From contig JAFGHX010000047.1 of the NCBI GenBank assembly GCA_016929905.1, positions 36,405 to 100,404 on the forward strand: a stretch of 64,000 bases of DNA, given 5' to 3'. This DNA comes from Kiritimatiellia bacterium (GTDB lineage: Bacteria > Verrucomicrobiota > Kiritimatiellia > JAFGHX01). Positions 1 to 8,985 of the stretch are shown here, in pieces (position 1 is the first letter of the stretch; each line of letters starts with the position of its first letter). The position numbers were made by a program, and so were the translations under genes. The notes below the pieces were generated by a model. That model saw only the letters and a program-made list of their open reading frames with translations, had not been told where the DNA came from and ran no database searches.

Positions 1-2
1 AC

Positions 3-1679
3 TTTTTCGTCGTCATCGACACGCTGAAGGCCCGTTCCGCGGCCGACTACACCGCGCGCGCCTACTGGCGCACGCTGGGCGAGGCGCGAATCGAAGGCCA
101 AACGCTGCACGTGACGCAGCATGGCGGCAAAGACAAGGGGGACGAACCCACGCACCATTTCTGCATCGTCAACGCCGACGGCGCCGCGCTGAAACTGCGT
201 GAGCGGTTCGACTACGGCCACGGCGGCGACAAAGGCTACTACGAGAAATATCCGTATGCCGGCAAGATGACCAAGGTGCTGGTGCAAACCCAAGAGGCCC
301 GGCTGCAGGAGGGCGAAGCGCTGAGGTTCGCCAACCTGTTCCGTGTCCGGCCGGAGGCCGGGATCGGAGGATCTAATCTCCGACCCTGCGGCAAGAATGC
401 CTGGAGCGTCGGCGGCGAACGGCCGGCGGTAGTCGGACTCGGTCCTTTCAAGGGGGGCGGGCTGGAGGTGGACGCCGGCCTGTTCCTGTTGACGCCGGAA
501 GGGCTGCTCACGGCCGGCGCCACGCGAGCGACGCCTGCCCCCCGGACCGCCGCGCCGGCCACGCTCTCCGCCATCCTGGCCGAGCTCGTCGGCGCATCGC
601 AGCCTGCGCCGAGCCCGGCAGCGCCGCCCACACTCCTGGCAACCCCGCTGACGCCAACGGGGAAGAAAGCGCTGAACGCCCCCGTCACGGCCTTGGCCGC
701 GGATGCACAGGGCGTGCTGTGCGGTACACGCGATGGGCATGTGGTGCTGCTCGACCGCAAGGGCCGCCCACGCTGGGAAAAGAACCTGGAATCCCGCGTG
801 CGAACAGTGGCCCTGGCCCGATTCGCCGGCGGCCAACGCGTCTGCCTTGCCGGCACCCATAAGGGCGAAGCGCAGGCCCTCGATGCCGCGACCGGCGAAG
901 CACTCTGGTCCTACACCTGCACCCCCTACCACCACCGCAGCGGGTCGGTCGCCGTCATCTTCTCCGCCAATCTCGATGCCGAGCCCGGCCACGAGGTCGT
1001 GGCCGGTTCCGACAACCACCACGTCCACGCGCTGTCGGCCGCGGGCAAACTGCTCTGGCGCCAGAACACCACGCACGCCAGTTGGACGGGTGCCGCCGGC
1101 GACTGCGACGGCGACCGGCTCGACGAGATCGCCGCCGGCACCGAGTACTACTGGCACCGCGTGATGAGCGCCGAGGGCAAGTGGCGCGCCAAGTGCAATG
1201 GCGGCCCGGGCGTCTCGGCCGTCGCCATCATCGACTTCGACGCCGACGGCAAGGCCGAAGCCCTGTTCGGCATGGAAGACGGGTTCGCACGCTGCATACA
1301 GGCCGGCAAGGAACAGACCAAGCGCAACTGGCAGGCGAATGTGGGCGGGCCGCCGACCGCCATCGAACCGCTCGACCTCGACGCCGACGGCAAGCCGGAA
1401 GCCATCGTCGGCTCCGATTCCGGCAGCGTGTACGCCCTGAAAGCCGACAAGAGCCTGGCGTGGCGTACAGCCTTGCCCGATTCGGTCAATGATCTCGTCG
1501 TTGTCGGAAACCACATCGTCGCCGCCTGCGACGACGGGCGCGTCTGCGTGCTGGACCGGGCAGGGACTGTGCTGAAGCAGGCAACCCTGCCCGAGCCGCC
1601 CGGCGCTCTGGCACGGACGGACGAACACGGGGTCGTCGCCGCCGCCGGCGATACGGTGTATGCGTTCGAGGTGCGGTGA
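3..1679 (+). CDS. Large secreted toroid/propeller protein, 3' part (cut by window edge)
   Basis: The reading frame is open back to the window edge, so the GTG at 111 is not the true start and 558 C-terminal residues are visible. The first residues (FFVVIDTLKARSAADYT) resemble the beta-sandwich segment of the paralogue at 5164-8946, which reads AAVVDRVQAREPGTFEVR. A proline-rich linker follows, then a beta-propeller of PQQ/FG-GAP-like blades with acidic loops such as DCDGDRLDE, DFDADGKAE and DLDADGKPE, which in this fold usually bind calcium. It is probably a secreted polysaccharide-active or polysaccharide-binding protein; the presumed alpha-toroid part lies outside the window. It is the third member of a family also found at 5164 and 18142. 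The paralogy is judged by eye from order and motifs, and no enzyme activity can be assigned. Confidence 0.75.
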   Translation, partial: FFVVIDTLKARSAADYTARAYWRTLGEARIEGQTLHVTQHGGKDKGDEPTHHFCIVNADGAALKLRERFDYGHGGDKGYYEKYPYAGKMTKVLVQTQEARLQEGEALRFANLFRVRPEAGIGGSNLRPCGKNAWSVGGERPAVVGLGPFKGGGLEVDAGLFLLTPEGLLTAGATRATPAPRTAAPATLSAILAELVGASQPAPSPAAPPTLLATPLTPTGKKALNAPVTALAADAQGVLCGTRDGHVVLLDRKGRPRWEKNLESRVRTVALARFAGGQRVCLAGTHKGEAQALDAATGEALWSYTCTPYHHRSGSVAVIFSANLDAEPGHEVVAGSDNHHVHALSAAGKLLWRQNTTHASWTGAAGDCDGDRLDEIAAGTEYYWHRVMSAEGKWRAKCNGGPGVSAVAIIDFDADGKAEALFGMEDGFARCIQAGKEQTKRNWQANVGGPPTAIEPLDLDADGKPEAIVGSDSGSVYALKADKSLAWRTALPDSVNDLVVVGNHIVAACDDGRVCVLDRAGTVLKQATLPEPPGALARTDEHGVVAAAGDTVYAFEVR

Positions 1680-1714
1680 GGATCCCATACGAACGACGGC
1701 TCCGCCAAACCTTG

Positions 1715-1750
1715 TCGACAAAGTTCTCGACAAAGTTTTCGACAAAGTTA
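1715..1750. repeat. 12-bp tandem repeat, three copies
   Basis: The unit tcgacaaagttn is repeated three times head to tail. The first copy sits inside the palindrome ttgtcgacaa. The block lies between the stop at 1679 and the Shine-Dalgarno of the gene at 1786. It may be a minisatellite or a multi-site operator; the sequence alone does not decide. Confidence 0.85.
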
Positions 1751-1785
1751 TAACTCATGGCGCGATCTTGCGGAGGGAGGACCAC

Positions 1786-2382
1786 ATGCAAATCAAAGCC
1801 ATGGGAATAGCCGGCAGTCCCCGGCGCCGGGGCAACTCGAGCACGCTCATGCGAGCCGTGCTGCAAGGCGCCCAGACGGCGGGGGCCGAGACGGAGACCG
1901 TGTATCTGAACGACTTGACCTATCGCGGGTGCCAAGGCTGCCCCCGGTGCGCCACAAAGGGGAGATGCATCCAGAAAGACGACCTCACCCCAGTCTTCGA
2001 TCGGCTGATGACGGCGCACGTCTGGGTCCTGGCCGCCCCCATTTACTACGACGGCGTCTCCGGGCAAATGAAGCTCTTCTTCGACCGTATCCGTTGGCTG
2101 ACATGGGTCGGCAGAGATCAGCGACCGCGCCTCAGCGGGAAACGGCATGCGGCCGTCATCCTCACGTGGGAGGACAAGCCGCGCCGGGAATACACGAAGG
2201 TGGCCAAGGTGCTGGCTTCCTATCTCGGCTGGGCCGGCGACTTCGGGGAGGTCGAAATCATGGCGGAAGGCCTGCTCGGCCCGGCCAACGCGGCCCGCAA
2301 ACGGCGGGATCTGCTCCTGCACGCCGAGGCGCTGGGCAAAAACCTTGTCCTGCGCCAGGAAGAAGCCGTCCCTCATCCGTAA
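1786..2382 (+). CDS. NADPH-dependent FMN reductase / iron-sulfur flavoprotein-like
   Basis: This 198-residue cytoplasmic protein has a flavodoxin-like fold. The FMN-phosphate loop GSPRRRGNSS lies at residues 9-18, followed by the cysteine pair of YRGCQGCPRCATKG and the conserved PIYYDGVSGQMKLFFDR segment near residues 84-100. This layout is typical of the NAD(P)H-dependent FMN reductase / iron-sulfur flavoprotein group, which moves electrons from NAD(P)H to flavin and small acceptors. The ORF track starts it at 1660, but a strong ribosome site (ggagggagg) ends 5 bases before the ATG at 1786, which also begins the conserved fold. It stands alone, about 100 bp after the preceding gene. The physiological acceptor is unknown. 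Confidence 0.85.
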   Translation: MQIKAMGIAGSPRRRGNSSTLMRAVLQGAQTAGAETETVYLNDLTYRGCQGCPRCATKGRCIQKDDLTPVFDRLMTAHVWVLAAPIYYDGVSGQMKLFFDRIRWLTWVGRDQRPRLSGKRHAAVILTWEDKPRREYTKVAKVLASYLGWAGDFGEVEIMAEGLLGPANAARKRRDLLLHAEALGKNLVLRQEEAVPHP

Positions 2383-2398
2383 CCGGCAATCAAGAGGA

Positions 2399-2428
2399 TC
2401 CGTGCAAGTCCGTGTTCGTCCGTGTTCC
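2399..2428. repeat. 10-bp tandem repeat (tccgtgnnnn), three copies
   Basis: Three units beginning tccgtg are spaced exactly 10 bp apart, starting 16 bp after the FMN reductase stop and just short of the convergent AraC gene. A block of the same design follows the carbon-nitrogen hydrolase at 13557-13586. Confidence 0.75.
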
Positions 2429-2436
2429 GGCACCGA

Positions 2437-3300
2437 TCACGGATTGTCCTGTCGGCGGTAGGCGCCGGGTGAGCGGCCGGTCTCGCGGCGAAAGACACGG
2501 GCGAAGTACTGAGGGGACGAATAGCCGCACTGGAACGCGATCTCGCGAACAGTCAGACGCGTGCTGGCCAGCAGCCGCTGCGCGAGTTGGGTGCGCCGCA
2601 GCTGCACGTATTCCATCGGCGCCATGCCCAACGCGGACTTGAACACGTAATGAAAACGCGTCGCGGACAACCCCACCCGTCTGGCCAGGATCCGGCGGTT
2701 CAACGGCTTGTCCAGATTGGCCGCAATATGCTCCAACGCCGGCTCCAACCGCGCCAGATCTTCGGGACTCGCCGGGAGCCTCACCACGCCGGACTGTTCA
2801 ATCAGCGTGTCAGCCAACTGCAACGCCAGCCGGCTCGCCTTCAGGACAGCCTTCACATCGGTGCGCTGCCAGTCCACGACGGCCCGGATGAGACGGTTGA
2901 TCAGCGGGCGGAGCCGGCGGCTGGCGGCGGCGGAGAGGACCGGCGTGACATCCGCGTAGTGGAGCAGGTCCATCCCGTTCGGAAATTCGAGCCCGAGTAT
3001 GACGAAACGCGTCGTCATCGGCGGGCCGGGTGGCGCCACGGTCAGCCGGTGCAGACGGCCGCTCGGTATCACCAGGATCCGGCCGGGTGCGGCCACCATC
3101 GGCCGGCGGTCCTTGAGCTCGACGAGCCACGAGCCGCCTTCGGCCCACTCCAGCAGCGTGCCCGGCAGCCGGTGCCAGCCGGTCGTGTACGGCTGGCGCC
3201 GCGGTTCGACCGCCGCCAGCAGCATGCGTATGCGCACAGAGCCCGCTTCTCGTTTCACAGTACAAAAATGCACAAGTCCGGTATCTTTGTCGATTGTCAA
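2437..3300 (-). CDS. AraC-family transcriptional regulator
   Basis: This 287-residue DNA-binding protein has a cupin-like N-terminal sensing domain (residues about 30-130, with TLLEWAEGGSW and the IPSGRLHRL turn) and a C-terminal AraC double helix-turn-helix (residues about 185-285). The signature VREIAFQCGYSSPQYFARVFRRETG marks the second helix-turn-helix. Such proteins usually activate sugar-catabolic genes on binding a small ligand. It is divergent from the beta-helix gene at 3370 with a 69-bp gap, which suggests it controls that gene and itself. The start is uncertain: the tabulated start is a TTG that is also part of a TTGACA hexamer, with no ribosome site; GTG at 3273 and ATG at 3225 are alternatives. 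Confidence 0.9.
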   Translation of the reverse strand: MTIDKDTGLVHFCTVKREAGSVRIRMLLAAVEPRRQPYTTGWHRLPGTLLEWAEGGSWLVELKDRRPMVAAPGRILVIPSGRLHRLTVAPPGPPMTTRFVILGLEFPNGMDLLHYADVTPVLSAAASRRLRPLINRLIRAVVDWQRTDVKAVLKASRLALQLADTLIEQSGVVRLPASPEDLARLEPALEHIAANLDKPLNRRILARRVGLSATRFHYVFKSALGMAPMEYVQLRRTQLAQRLLASTRLTVREIAFQCGYSSPQYFARVFRRETGRSPGAYRRQDNP

Positions 3301-3369
3301 AATGCGCCGAGGACGTCAGCCTTTACGAAACACCTACCGAACGCCCCTGAGGGGGGGGGAGACCCTGCC

Positions 3370-4749
3370 ATGAGAAGGCCTTGCAGACTTGTTCCGCCTG
3401 TATCCCGGGCAATCGGAGCCTTGTTGCTTCACATCTCAGCCCGTGCCGCCGTCGTCACCTGCGACACGATGGTAGCCGGTAAATCGAGCGACAACTCGCG
3501 TGCGCTTGCTGCGGCCATGCAAGCGGCAGAAAGCGAACCGGAGAGGACGGTGATTGTTCCCGCGGCGGCAGGGGCATACACCGTCAAGTCCACTCTTACC
3601 GTCCCGGAGGGTGTGACGCTTGTTGGACAAGAGGGTGCAACGCTGAACGCGACATTGCGGCTCTCGGATCGCAGCGTGCTGGACAACATAGCTTTCACGG
3701 ATGGCGCGCGCAGGGTGATTATCGGCGAAACGTCACTTGTGACGGGAGCCGAGGTCAGGAACTGTTCGTTCGGCAGTTCAACATGGGCCTCACTGCTCGC
3801 CTATCGCGCCAATGACTGCCTGGTTTGCAGCAACACCTTTGTCAACGGGCGGAATGGGGGAAACATCATATTCCTCGGCGGAAAACGCAACGTTATCCGT
3901 CGCAACTCCATAACCGGGGGCAGGACGGCTGTCCTCTTTCTGTATAGTCGAACGTCAAACGGCGGTGGTTATGAAAGCCTGATCGAGGACAACCTCGTGG
4001 AGTACAATACCGTCCATGCTGTCGCGAGGCGCCAATACGAGGAGGGGATATCTTTTGATGTTGCCGGCGACGGTCCCGCGGCGACGGCCGCTCTGGAATA
4101 CGACAGAATATCCTCTGCAACCGGGAAGCAGGTGGTGCTCTCGCATGCGAACTGGGCACCAACCGGAAACCCTTCCTATGTGGGCTACGACATGGTGTTT
4201 CTGTCGGGTGATTTGATCGGCCAGACTCGAAGAATTGCCGCACAGTCAAGCGCCACTTTCACTCTGGACAAGTCTGTTTCCAGGGCAACCGCAGGAGACA
4301 AAATCGTTATCGGCGCGACTTTCAAGCGCAATATTGTCAGAAACAACATTGTCAACTCGCCCAATTTGGACGATGCCATTCTTCTTTATGGCATGGCTTT
4401 TGAGAATATCGTCGAAAGTAACACCGTTGCACGGGGCGCCAACATAGCCGTCATGTCTCTCGACAATACCGTGAGGCCAACAGACTCCGTAACCGGAACT
4501 TGGGGTCGAGCGCCATCCGGGTATAATCTGGTTCGGGGGAACACGGTAGGAGGCAGGATTCGGCTGCAGTACTATGCCATCCCGGTCATCAAAGGGCATA
4601 CGAACACCTATGCCCGATATCATACCTACGGGAACTCCGTAGTCGACAACGAGGTAAGTGATCGAATATGGGCCAACGATCAGTATCTCCATTCAAGTGG
4701 AAATACCGGCACGACAGAGTTCTATCGTGTGCACGAGTTGCAGCACTGA
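3370..4749 (+). CDS. Secreted right-handed beta-helix (pectate-lyase-like) protein
   Basis: This 459-residue protein starts with a signal-peptide-like segment (arginines, then AIGALLLHISARA). The rest reads as parallel beta-helix coils with asparagine-rich turns such as NCSFGSS, NTFVNG, NSITGG, NNIVNS and NTVARG. In this superfamily the cleft of the helix binds acidic polysaccharide, and members include pectate lyases, epimerases and hydrolases; the catalytic residues cannot be assigned here. The ORF track starts far upstream at 2587 inside the antisense of the AraC gene. The ATG at 3370 follows a G-rich ribosome site and begins the signal peptide. Its codons are visibly more AT-rich than the neighbours, which may indicate recent transfer. 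Control by the divergent AraC protein is likely. Confidence 0.82.
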   Translation: MRRPCRLVPPVSRAIGALLLHISARAAVVTCDTMVAGKSSDNSRALAAAMQAAESEPERTVIVPAAAGAYTVKSTLTVPEGVTLVGQEGATLNATLRLSDRSVLDNIAFTDGARRVIIGETSLVTGAEVRNCSFGSSTWASLLAYRANDCLVCSNTFVNGRNGGNIIFLGGKRNVIRRNSITGGRTAVLFLYSRTSNGGGYESLIEDNLVEYNTVHAVARRQYEEGISFDVAGDGPAATAALEYDRISSATGKQVVLSHANWAPTGNPSYVGYDMVFLSGDLIGQTRRIAAQSSATFTLDKSVSRATAGDKIVIGATFKRNIVRNNIVNSPNLDDAILLYGMAFENIVESNTVARGANIAVMSLDNTVRPTDSVTGTWGRAPSGYNLVRGNTVGGRIRLQYYAIPVIKGHTNTYARYHTYGNSVVDNEVSDRIWANDQYLHSSGNTGTTEFYRVHELQH

Positions 4750-5163
4750 GGACCCAGACCGGGGTGCGCGTCGAAGAACGGGCTGGATCGTGGATTCCAG
4801 AGGGCTTCTCGATTGGGTTGCCGTGGAAACGCGAGGGATGCTGCCTCACGTGAAGGGCGCGGGCCGAACGCGGTTTCGTTGCGGAGCGATACGGTTGCCG
4901 ACGCGCACACGGCCGTACGCCTCTTCCGCTTTGCAACGGCCGACGGCCGCGCGCGGATGTCGAAGGTTGAGGCGCCATGCCTAACCTTCCGGCCGGTTCG
5001 GCTATTAAGCTTGCGGGAAGGCTACGAGCCCGATCAATCGACTTCTTGGCGAATGGGCGCCGCTCCGGCGCCGCAAGACGCGCACACGGCGGCGGCCGCG
5101 CCGGGATGCCGGATGCGCCCGGTCCGCCCCATCCGACTTGTCCGACGAGGGGAGGAGAAATCG
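4750..5163. other. Non-coding gap with nothing recognised
   Basis: These 414 bp separate the beta-helix gene from the next large gene. Small ORFs here have no recognisable protein features. No convincing promoter, repeat or RNA was seen, apart from the ribosome site (ggggaggag) just before 5164. The promoter of the downstream gene presumably lies here. Confidence 0.5.
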
Positions 5164-8100
5164 ATGAAGACTCCGAAGATGACCCTGTTTGCGCTCTTGA
5201 CCGCGAGTCTTGGCGCGTGGGCCGCGGAAGAGCAACCCGCCATCACGCAACTCAAAAATCTCCACATCGACACCGTGCTCGTAGCCGCCGGCAAGCCGCA
5301 GGCGGTCATCGTGGTTCCCGGCGACGGCCGGTACGCGGCGGCCGTCGAGGCCATCCAGGCGGCCGTGCGCCGGGCGTCGGGCGCCACATTGCCCGTCGAG
5401 CGCGGCGCGGCGGATGCCGAAGCCCTGCTCAAGGCCCGTAACGTGATCGCGCTGGGCAACATGGCCACCAATCCGTTCATCGCGCACATGTACCGGCAAT
5501 GGTACACGCTGCTCGACCTGAAGTACCCGGGCAAGGGCGGCTGCGTCGTGCGCTCCTGCCACGACCCGTACGGGACGGGCCGCAACGTCATCTGGATCGG
5601 GGGCTCGGACGACGCGGGCGTGACCGCGGCCGCGCGCCGGTTCGCCGGGCTCTTGACGCCCGGCGCGCCCCTGAAGGTCGGCTGGCTCATGGAGATCCAG
5701 CTCGGCGCGGGGCTGAACCCGCCTGAGATCGGCGAGCACGTCAAGGACTGGAACCAGAATACGGTCCTGAGCTGGCGGGACAGTTGGCGCGTCGCCGACG
5801 GGCGCAAGACCGGCTATCCGCCCGGCGGCGCGTTCGGGTGGAACCCCATCAGCGTGGCCGGCGTGCTGTACTACATGACAGGCCGGCGCGAATACCTGGA
5901 CTATTTCAAACAGCTCGCCATGCCCGATCCCAAGAACGTACCCCCGCCGCTCAAGACCGATGACGCCATCCAGGATCCGCTGAATCCGCTCGTGAAGAAC
6001 TACCATTACCGCACCCATCTGGTGACCTGCGTCTTCGACCTGATCGAGGAGAGCCCGCTGTTCACGGACAAGGAGCGGCTGCACATCAGCAACAAGCTGA
6101 TCGAACAGTACGCGCATTACACCAAGGGCTGGGGCTGGAACAAGCCGTTCAAACCGCACACCCCGAGCCGGCACGGCGCCTGGCACAGCGTGTGCATCTA
6201 CACCACCGCGCGTTACCTCGCCAAGTACTACCCGGCCGCGCGGTGGAACGAGGCGCTCGAACGCGTGCGCGAGACATTCGCGGGGTTCATCGGCAATCCC
6301 ACATGGGGCGAATCCGATACGCTGGTCTGGGTGTCCACCTGCCTGGAGCCGGTCTTCGAGTTCTTCATGCTCGACGGGTTCGACGAATTCGTCTCGAGCG
6401 GTACGGCCCGCACCCTGATGAGCGGAATCGAAATCCTCTGGTCGGGCAAGAAGATCGACGTGTCGAACCAGATGCTCTCGCTCGGCTTGCTGCACAAGGC
6501 CGGCCACATGCTGAAGGACGGGCGCTACGCGTGGCTGGCGCGCCAGATGGACTTCGATCTGGACGCCTTCAGAATCGGCCAGTCGTTCTGGCCGCCGGAG
6601 ACCCAAACCGCATCGCCGCCCCGCGACCGGGTCAATCGGGTCAGCCACTACCCGCTCCCGAAAGAGGACTGGGACCAGAGCGGAAAGACCGTTCCGCGCG
6701 AAGAGGGCTTCCAGATGCTCTCGTACCGCCGCGGGCTGACTGACCGCGACGATTTTCTCCACATCGACGGGTTCATGGGCGGCGGCCGGAACCCCTACCA
6801 CGTCAATGCCCTGTACCTGCTGCGTCTGGGCGCGCACGAGCTGGCGAGCGGCTACGACAATCAGGTGCAGATCTGGCGCAACGGCATGGTGGCGCAGCAG
6901 GCGGCCAAGGCGGCGGCTCTGAAGAAGGCCGCCGGGTTCGGCGCCGGCGCCTACGTGCACACGCAGGTGCCGAACATGCCGTTTTCGAGCTGGGACCGTC
7001 ACGTATTCCTGATCGGCGGCCTCTGCGCCGCCGTCGTGGACCGCGTGCAGGCGCGGGAGCCGGGCACGTTCGAGGTGCGGTGCGGATGGAACCTGCCGGG
7101 GGCCGGCAAGACGATCGACGCGCTGCCCCGCTGTGTGCGCACGGACGCCGGCGTGGTCCTCAGTTGCGCGCAACCGGTGGCTATGGCGGCCGGCGGCGGG
7201 CAGACGTGGGAGGGCCACCTCGCGACCGGCGAGACCATCGCGCTGCATAACCTGCTCTACCGTGAACCCGCGTTGGATCCGCCCCCGTACACGCTCGCCG
7301 CGTTGGCTCCGCAGGCGAGCCTGGTTCGCGGCGATCGGCCGGGCCTTGTGGCCGTCGGCCCCTATGACGCGGACCCGATCCGCGTGCAGGCCGCGGCCGC
7401 CTATGTCACCGCCGACAGAATCCTCATGGTCGACGCGGTCGAACTCCGCGCGGGCCGAACCCCGATCGTCACGTGCGACGAGCCGCTCTCGCTGGCGTGG
7501 CGGCTCGATAGCGGAACGCTCGAGGCGGACGCCACGGAACCGTGCACGCTCACCGTGGCGACCCGGCCGCCGCAAAGCGTCCGCCTGCAGCCGGGCCGTC
7601 ACGAGCGGAACGGCATGCCGCCCGATCCCGCGGTTGCCGCCGCGTTGCAGCGCGCCCTCGCCGCGCTCGCCGCCCGGGCCGCGCCGCCGGCAGACGAGCG
7701 CCCCGCCTCGAAATCCGCCCGCGCGAACTGGCTGCCGCGTTGGACGGCCAGGGTGAAGGGCCGCGTGACGCATGTGGAGCCGGCCCGCCACCCGGCCCCC
7801 ATGCTCTGGGTCGCCGCCGACGATACCCGCAAAGAAGGCAGCCACGCCGAGACGGACCGCTTCAGCCGGCTGTACGTGATGACGCCGCAGGGCAAAGCCG
7901 TGAAGAGCGCGGAGTGCCCCGCGCGCATCCTGTCGCTCTGGCCGGCCGCGGATGCCGAGCAGACCCGCTCGTTCGCCGCGCTGGCCGGGTTGCGCGACGA
8001 CAGGCTGCGCGCGCTCGACGCGCGCGGCGATCTGCTGTGGGAGGCACGGGCGGACGTGCATCCCAGCTTCAAGATCGCCGATCGCTACGAGGCGCCCTGG

Positions 8101-8946
8101 TTCACCGATCCGCGCCCGCCGCGCGACAATCGCGGCGTCTTCGCCCTGAACGTGGACGACTTCTGGCATACCGGTAAACAGACGATCGCGCTCGGCCGCC
8201 CGTGCACCGTCGAGTTCAGGGAACTCTCCGGCAAACTCATCGAACGGCTGCGCACGGACTGGGGCAACAACTCCGTCTTCGCCATGCTGGCCAACAGCGG
8301 ACAGGCGAACGGAGACGGGCCGGCCCGCTGGCTGCTGGCGGGCCGCGAGTACGCGGGAAACCCGCGCGTGACGGCGTTTGGCGCCGGTTACAAAACAAGG
8401 GTGTGGGCCGGCTATTCCCCCATTGAGCCCGGCGCCACATGGATCAGCGGCTGGCGCAAGCGCCGGCTCTGGCACCTGCTGACCGCCGATCTCGACGGGG
8501 ACGGCGTCGAGGAAGTCATCCGCGGGATCGGCGGCATCTGGAACGACGTGGCCGTGCACAAGGGCGCCGACCACGAAAACTGCCTCTGGAGCCGCAGCTT
8601 CGGGCCCGGACACATGACAAGCCTCGTGGTCGCCCGGTTCGCCGGAGACGGCAAGCGGCAGGTGGTCGTCGTCATGGCCAGCGGCTGGGTCTGCGCCTTC
8701 GATCACCAGGGCGCTCCGCTCTGGCAGAGAAAGCTGAGCAGCGGCGCAACCGCGGCTTGTGCCGCCAACGGACATGGAGTCGCCGTCGGATGCCGGGACG
8801 GCAGTATCGCGCTGCTGAACGGGCGCGGCGAGACGATACGCACGGCGCGGCTTGACGGCACCGTCCGCGTGCTTCATGCTGAAGGCAACACGCTGTTCGC
8901 CGGAACCGATGCCGGCCAAGTGGCAGGGCTTGGCATTGGCAATTGA
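5164..8946 (+). CDS. Secreted toroid plus beta-propeller protein, putative polysaccharide-degrading
   Basis: This 1260-residue protein has a signal peptide (MKTPKMTLFALLTASLGAWA). An alpha/beta domain (about 25-180; VIVVPGDGRYAAAVEAIQAAV) resembles the accessory N-terminal domain of GH67/GH115/GH20 enzymes. An all-helical region (about 200-560) rich in W, Y and H looks like an alpha/alpha toroid. A beta-sandwich follows, then a C-terminal propeller with DLDGDGVEEV-type loops. The order toroid then beta-sandwich recalls heparinase II/III-type lyases, but the family's catalytic residues could not be located, so lyase activity is inference. The true start is the ATG at 5164, after ggggaggag and at the signal peptide, not 4813. 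It is a paralogue of 3-1679 and 18142-22926. The long antisense ORF 5005-8919 is a shadow. Confidence 0.82.
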   Translation: MKTPKMTLFALLTASLGAWAAEEQPAITQLKNLHIDTVLVAAGKPQAVIVVPGDGRYAAAVEAIQAAVRRASGATLPVERGAADAEALLKARNVIALGNMATNPFIAHMYRQWYTLLDLKYPGKGGCVVRSCHDPYGTGRNVIWIGGSDDAGVTAAARRFAGLLTPGAPLKVGWLMEIQLGAGLNPPEIGEHVKDWNQNTVLSWRDSWRVADGRKTGYPPGGAFGWNPISVAGVLYYMTGRREYLDYFKQLAMPDPKNVPPPLKTDDAIQDPLNPLVKNYHYRTHLVTCVFDLIEESPLFTDKERLHISNKLIEQYAHYTKGWGWNKPFKPHTPSRHGAWHSVCIYTTARYLAKYYPAARWNEALERVRETFAGFIGNPTWGESDTLVWVSTCLEPVFEFFMLDGFDEFVSSGTARTLMSGIEILWSGKKIDVSNQMLSLGLLHKAGHMLKDGRYAWLARQMDFDLDAFRIGQSFWPPETQTASPPRDRVNRVSHYPLPKEDWDQSGKTVPREEGFQMLSYRRGLTDRDDFLHIDGFMGGGRNPYHVNALYLLRLGAHELASGYDNQVQIWRNGMVAQQAAKAAALKKAAGFGAGAYVHTQVPNMPFSSWDRHVFLIGGLCAAVVDRVQAREPGTFEVRCGWNLPGAGKTIDALPRCVRTDAGVVLSCAQPVAMAAGGGQTWEGHLATGETIALHNLLYREPALDPPPYTLAALAPQASLVRGDRPGLVAVGPYDADPIRVQAAAAYVTADRILMVDAVELRAGRTPIVTCDEPLSLAWRLDSGTLEADATEPCTLTVATRPPQSVRLQPGRHERNGMPPDPAVAAALQRALAALAARAAPPADERPASKSARANWLPRWTARVKGRVTHVEPARHPAPMLWVAADDTRKEGSHAETDRFSRLYVMTPQGKAVKSAECPARILSLWPAADAEQTRSFAALAGLRDDRLRALDARGDLLWEARADVHPSFKIADRYEAPWFTDPRPPRDNRGVFALNVDDFWHTGKQTIALGRPCTVEFRELSGKLIERLRTDWGNNSVFAMLANSGQANGDGPARWLLAGREYAGNPRVTAFGAGYKTRVWAGYSPIEPGATWISGWRKRRLWHLLTADLDGDGVEEVIRGIGGIWNDVAVHKGADHENCLWSRSFGPGHMTSLVVARFAGDGKRQVVVVMASGWVCAFDHQGAPLWQRKLSSGATAACAANGHGVAVGCRDGSIALLNGRGETIRTARLDGTVRVLHAEGNTLFAGTDAGQVAGLGIGN

Positions 8947-8969
8947 CTATTGACCATCGACCATTGACC
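8942..8969. repeat. 7-bp tandem repeat (attgacc), four copies
   Basis: Four heptamers (attgact, attgacc, atcgacc, attgacc) overlap the stop of the preceding gene and end 16 bp before the ATG at 8986. The same heptamer, in another register, precedes the gene at 12621. Confidence 0.8.
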
Positions 8970-8985
8970 GAGGAACGCTGCGGAT

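Noticed and set aside
5005-8919. 1304-codon minus-strand ORF
   Set aside because: It is an antisense shadow of the 5164-8946 gene; it lacks a signal peptide, ribosome site and any fold-like pattern, and long antisense frames are expected in GC-rich DNA.
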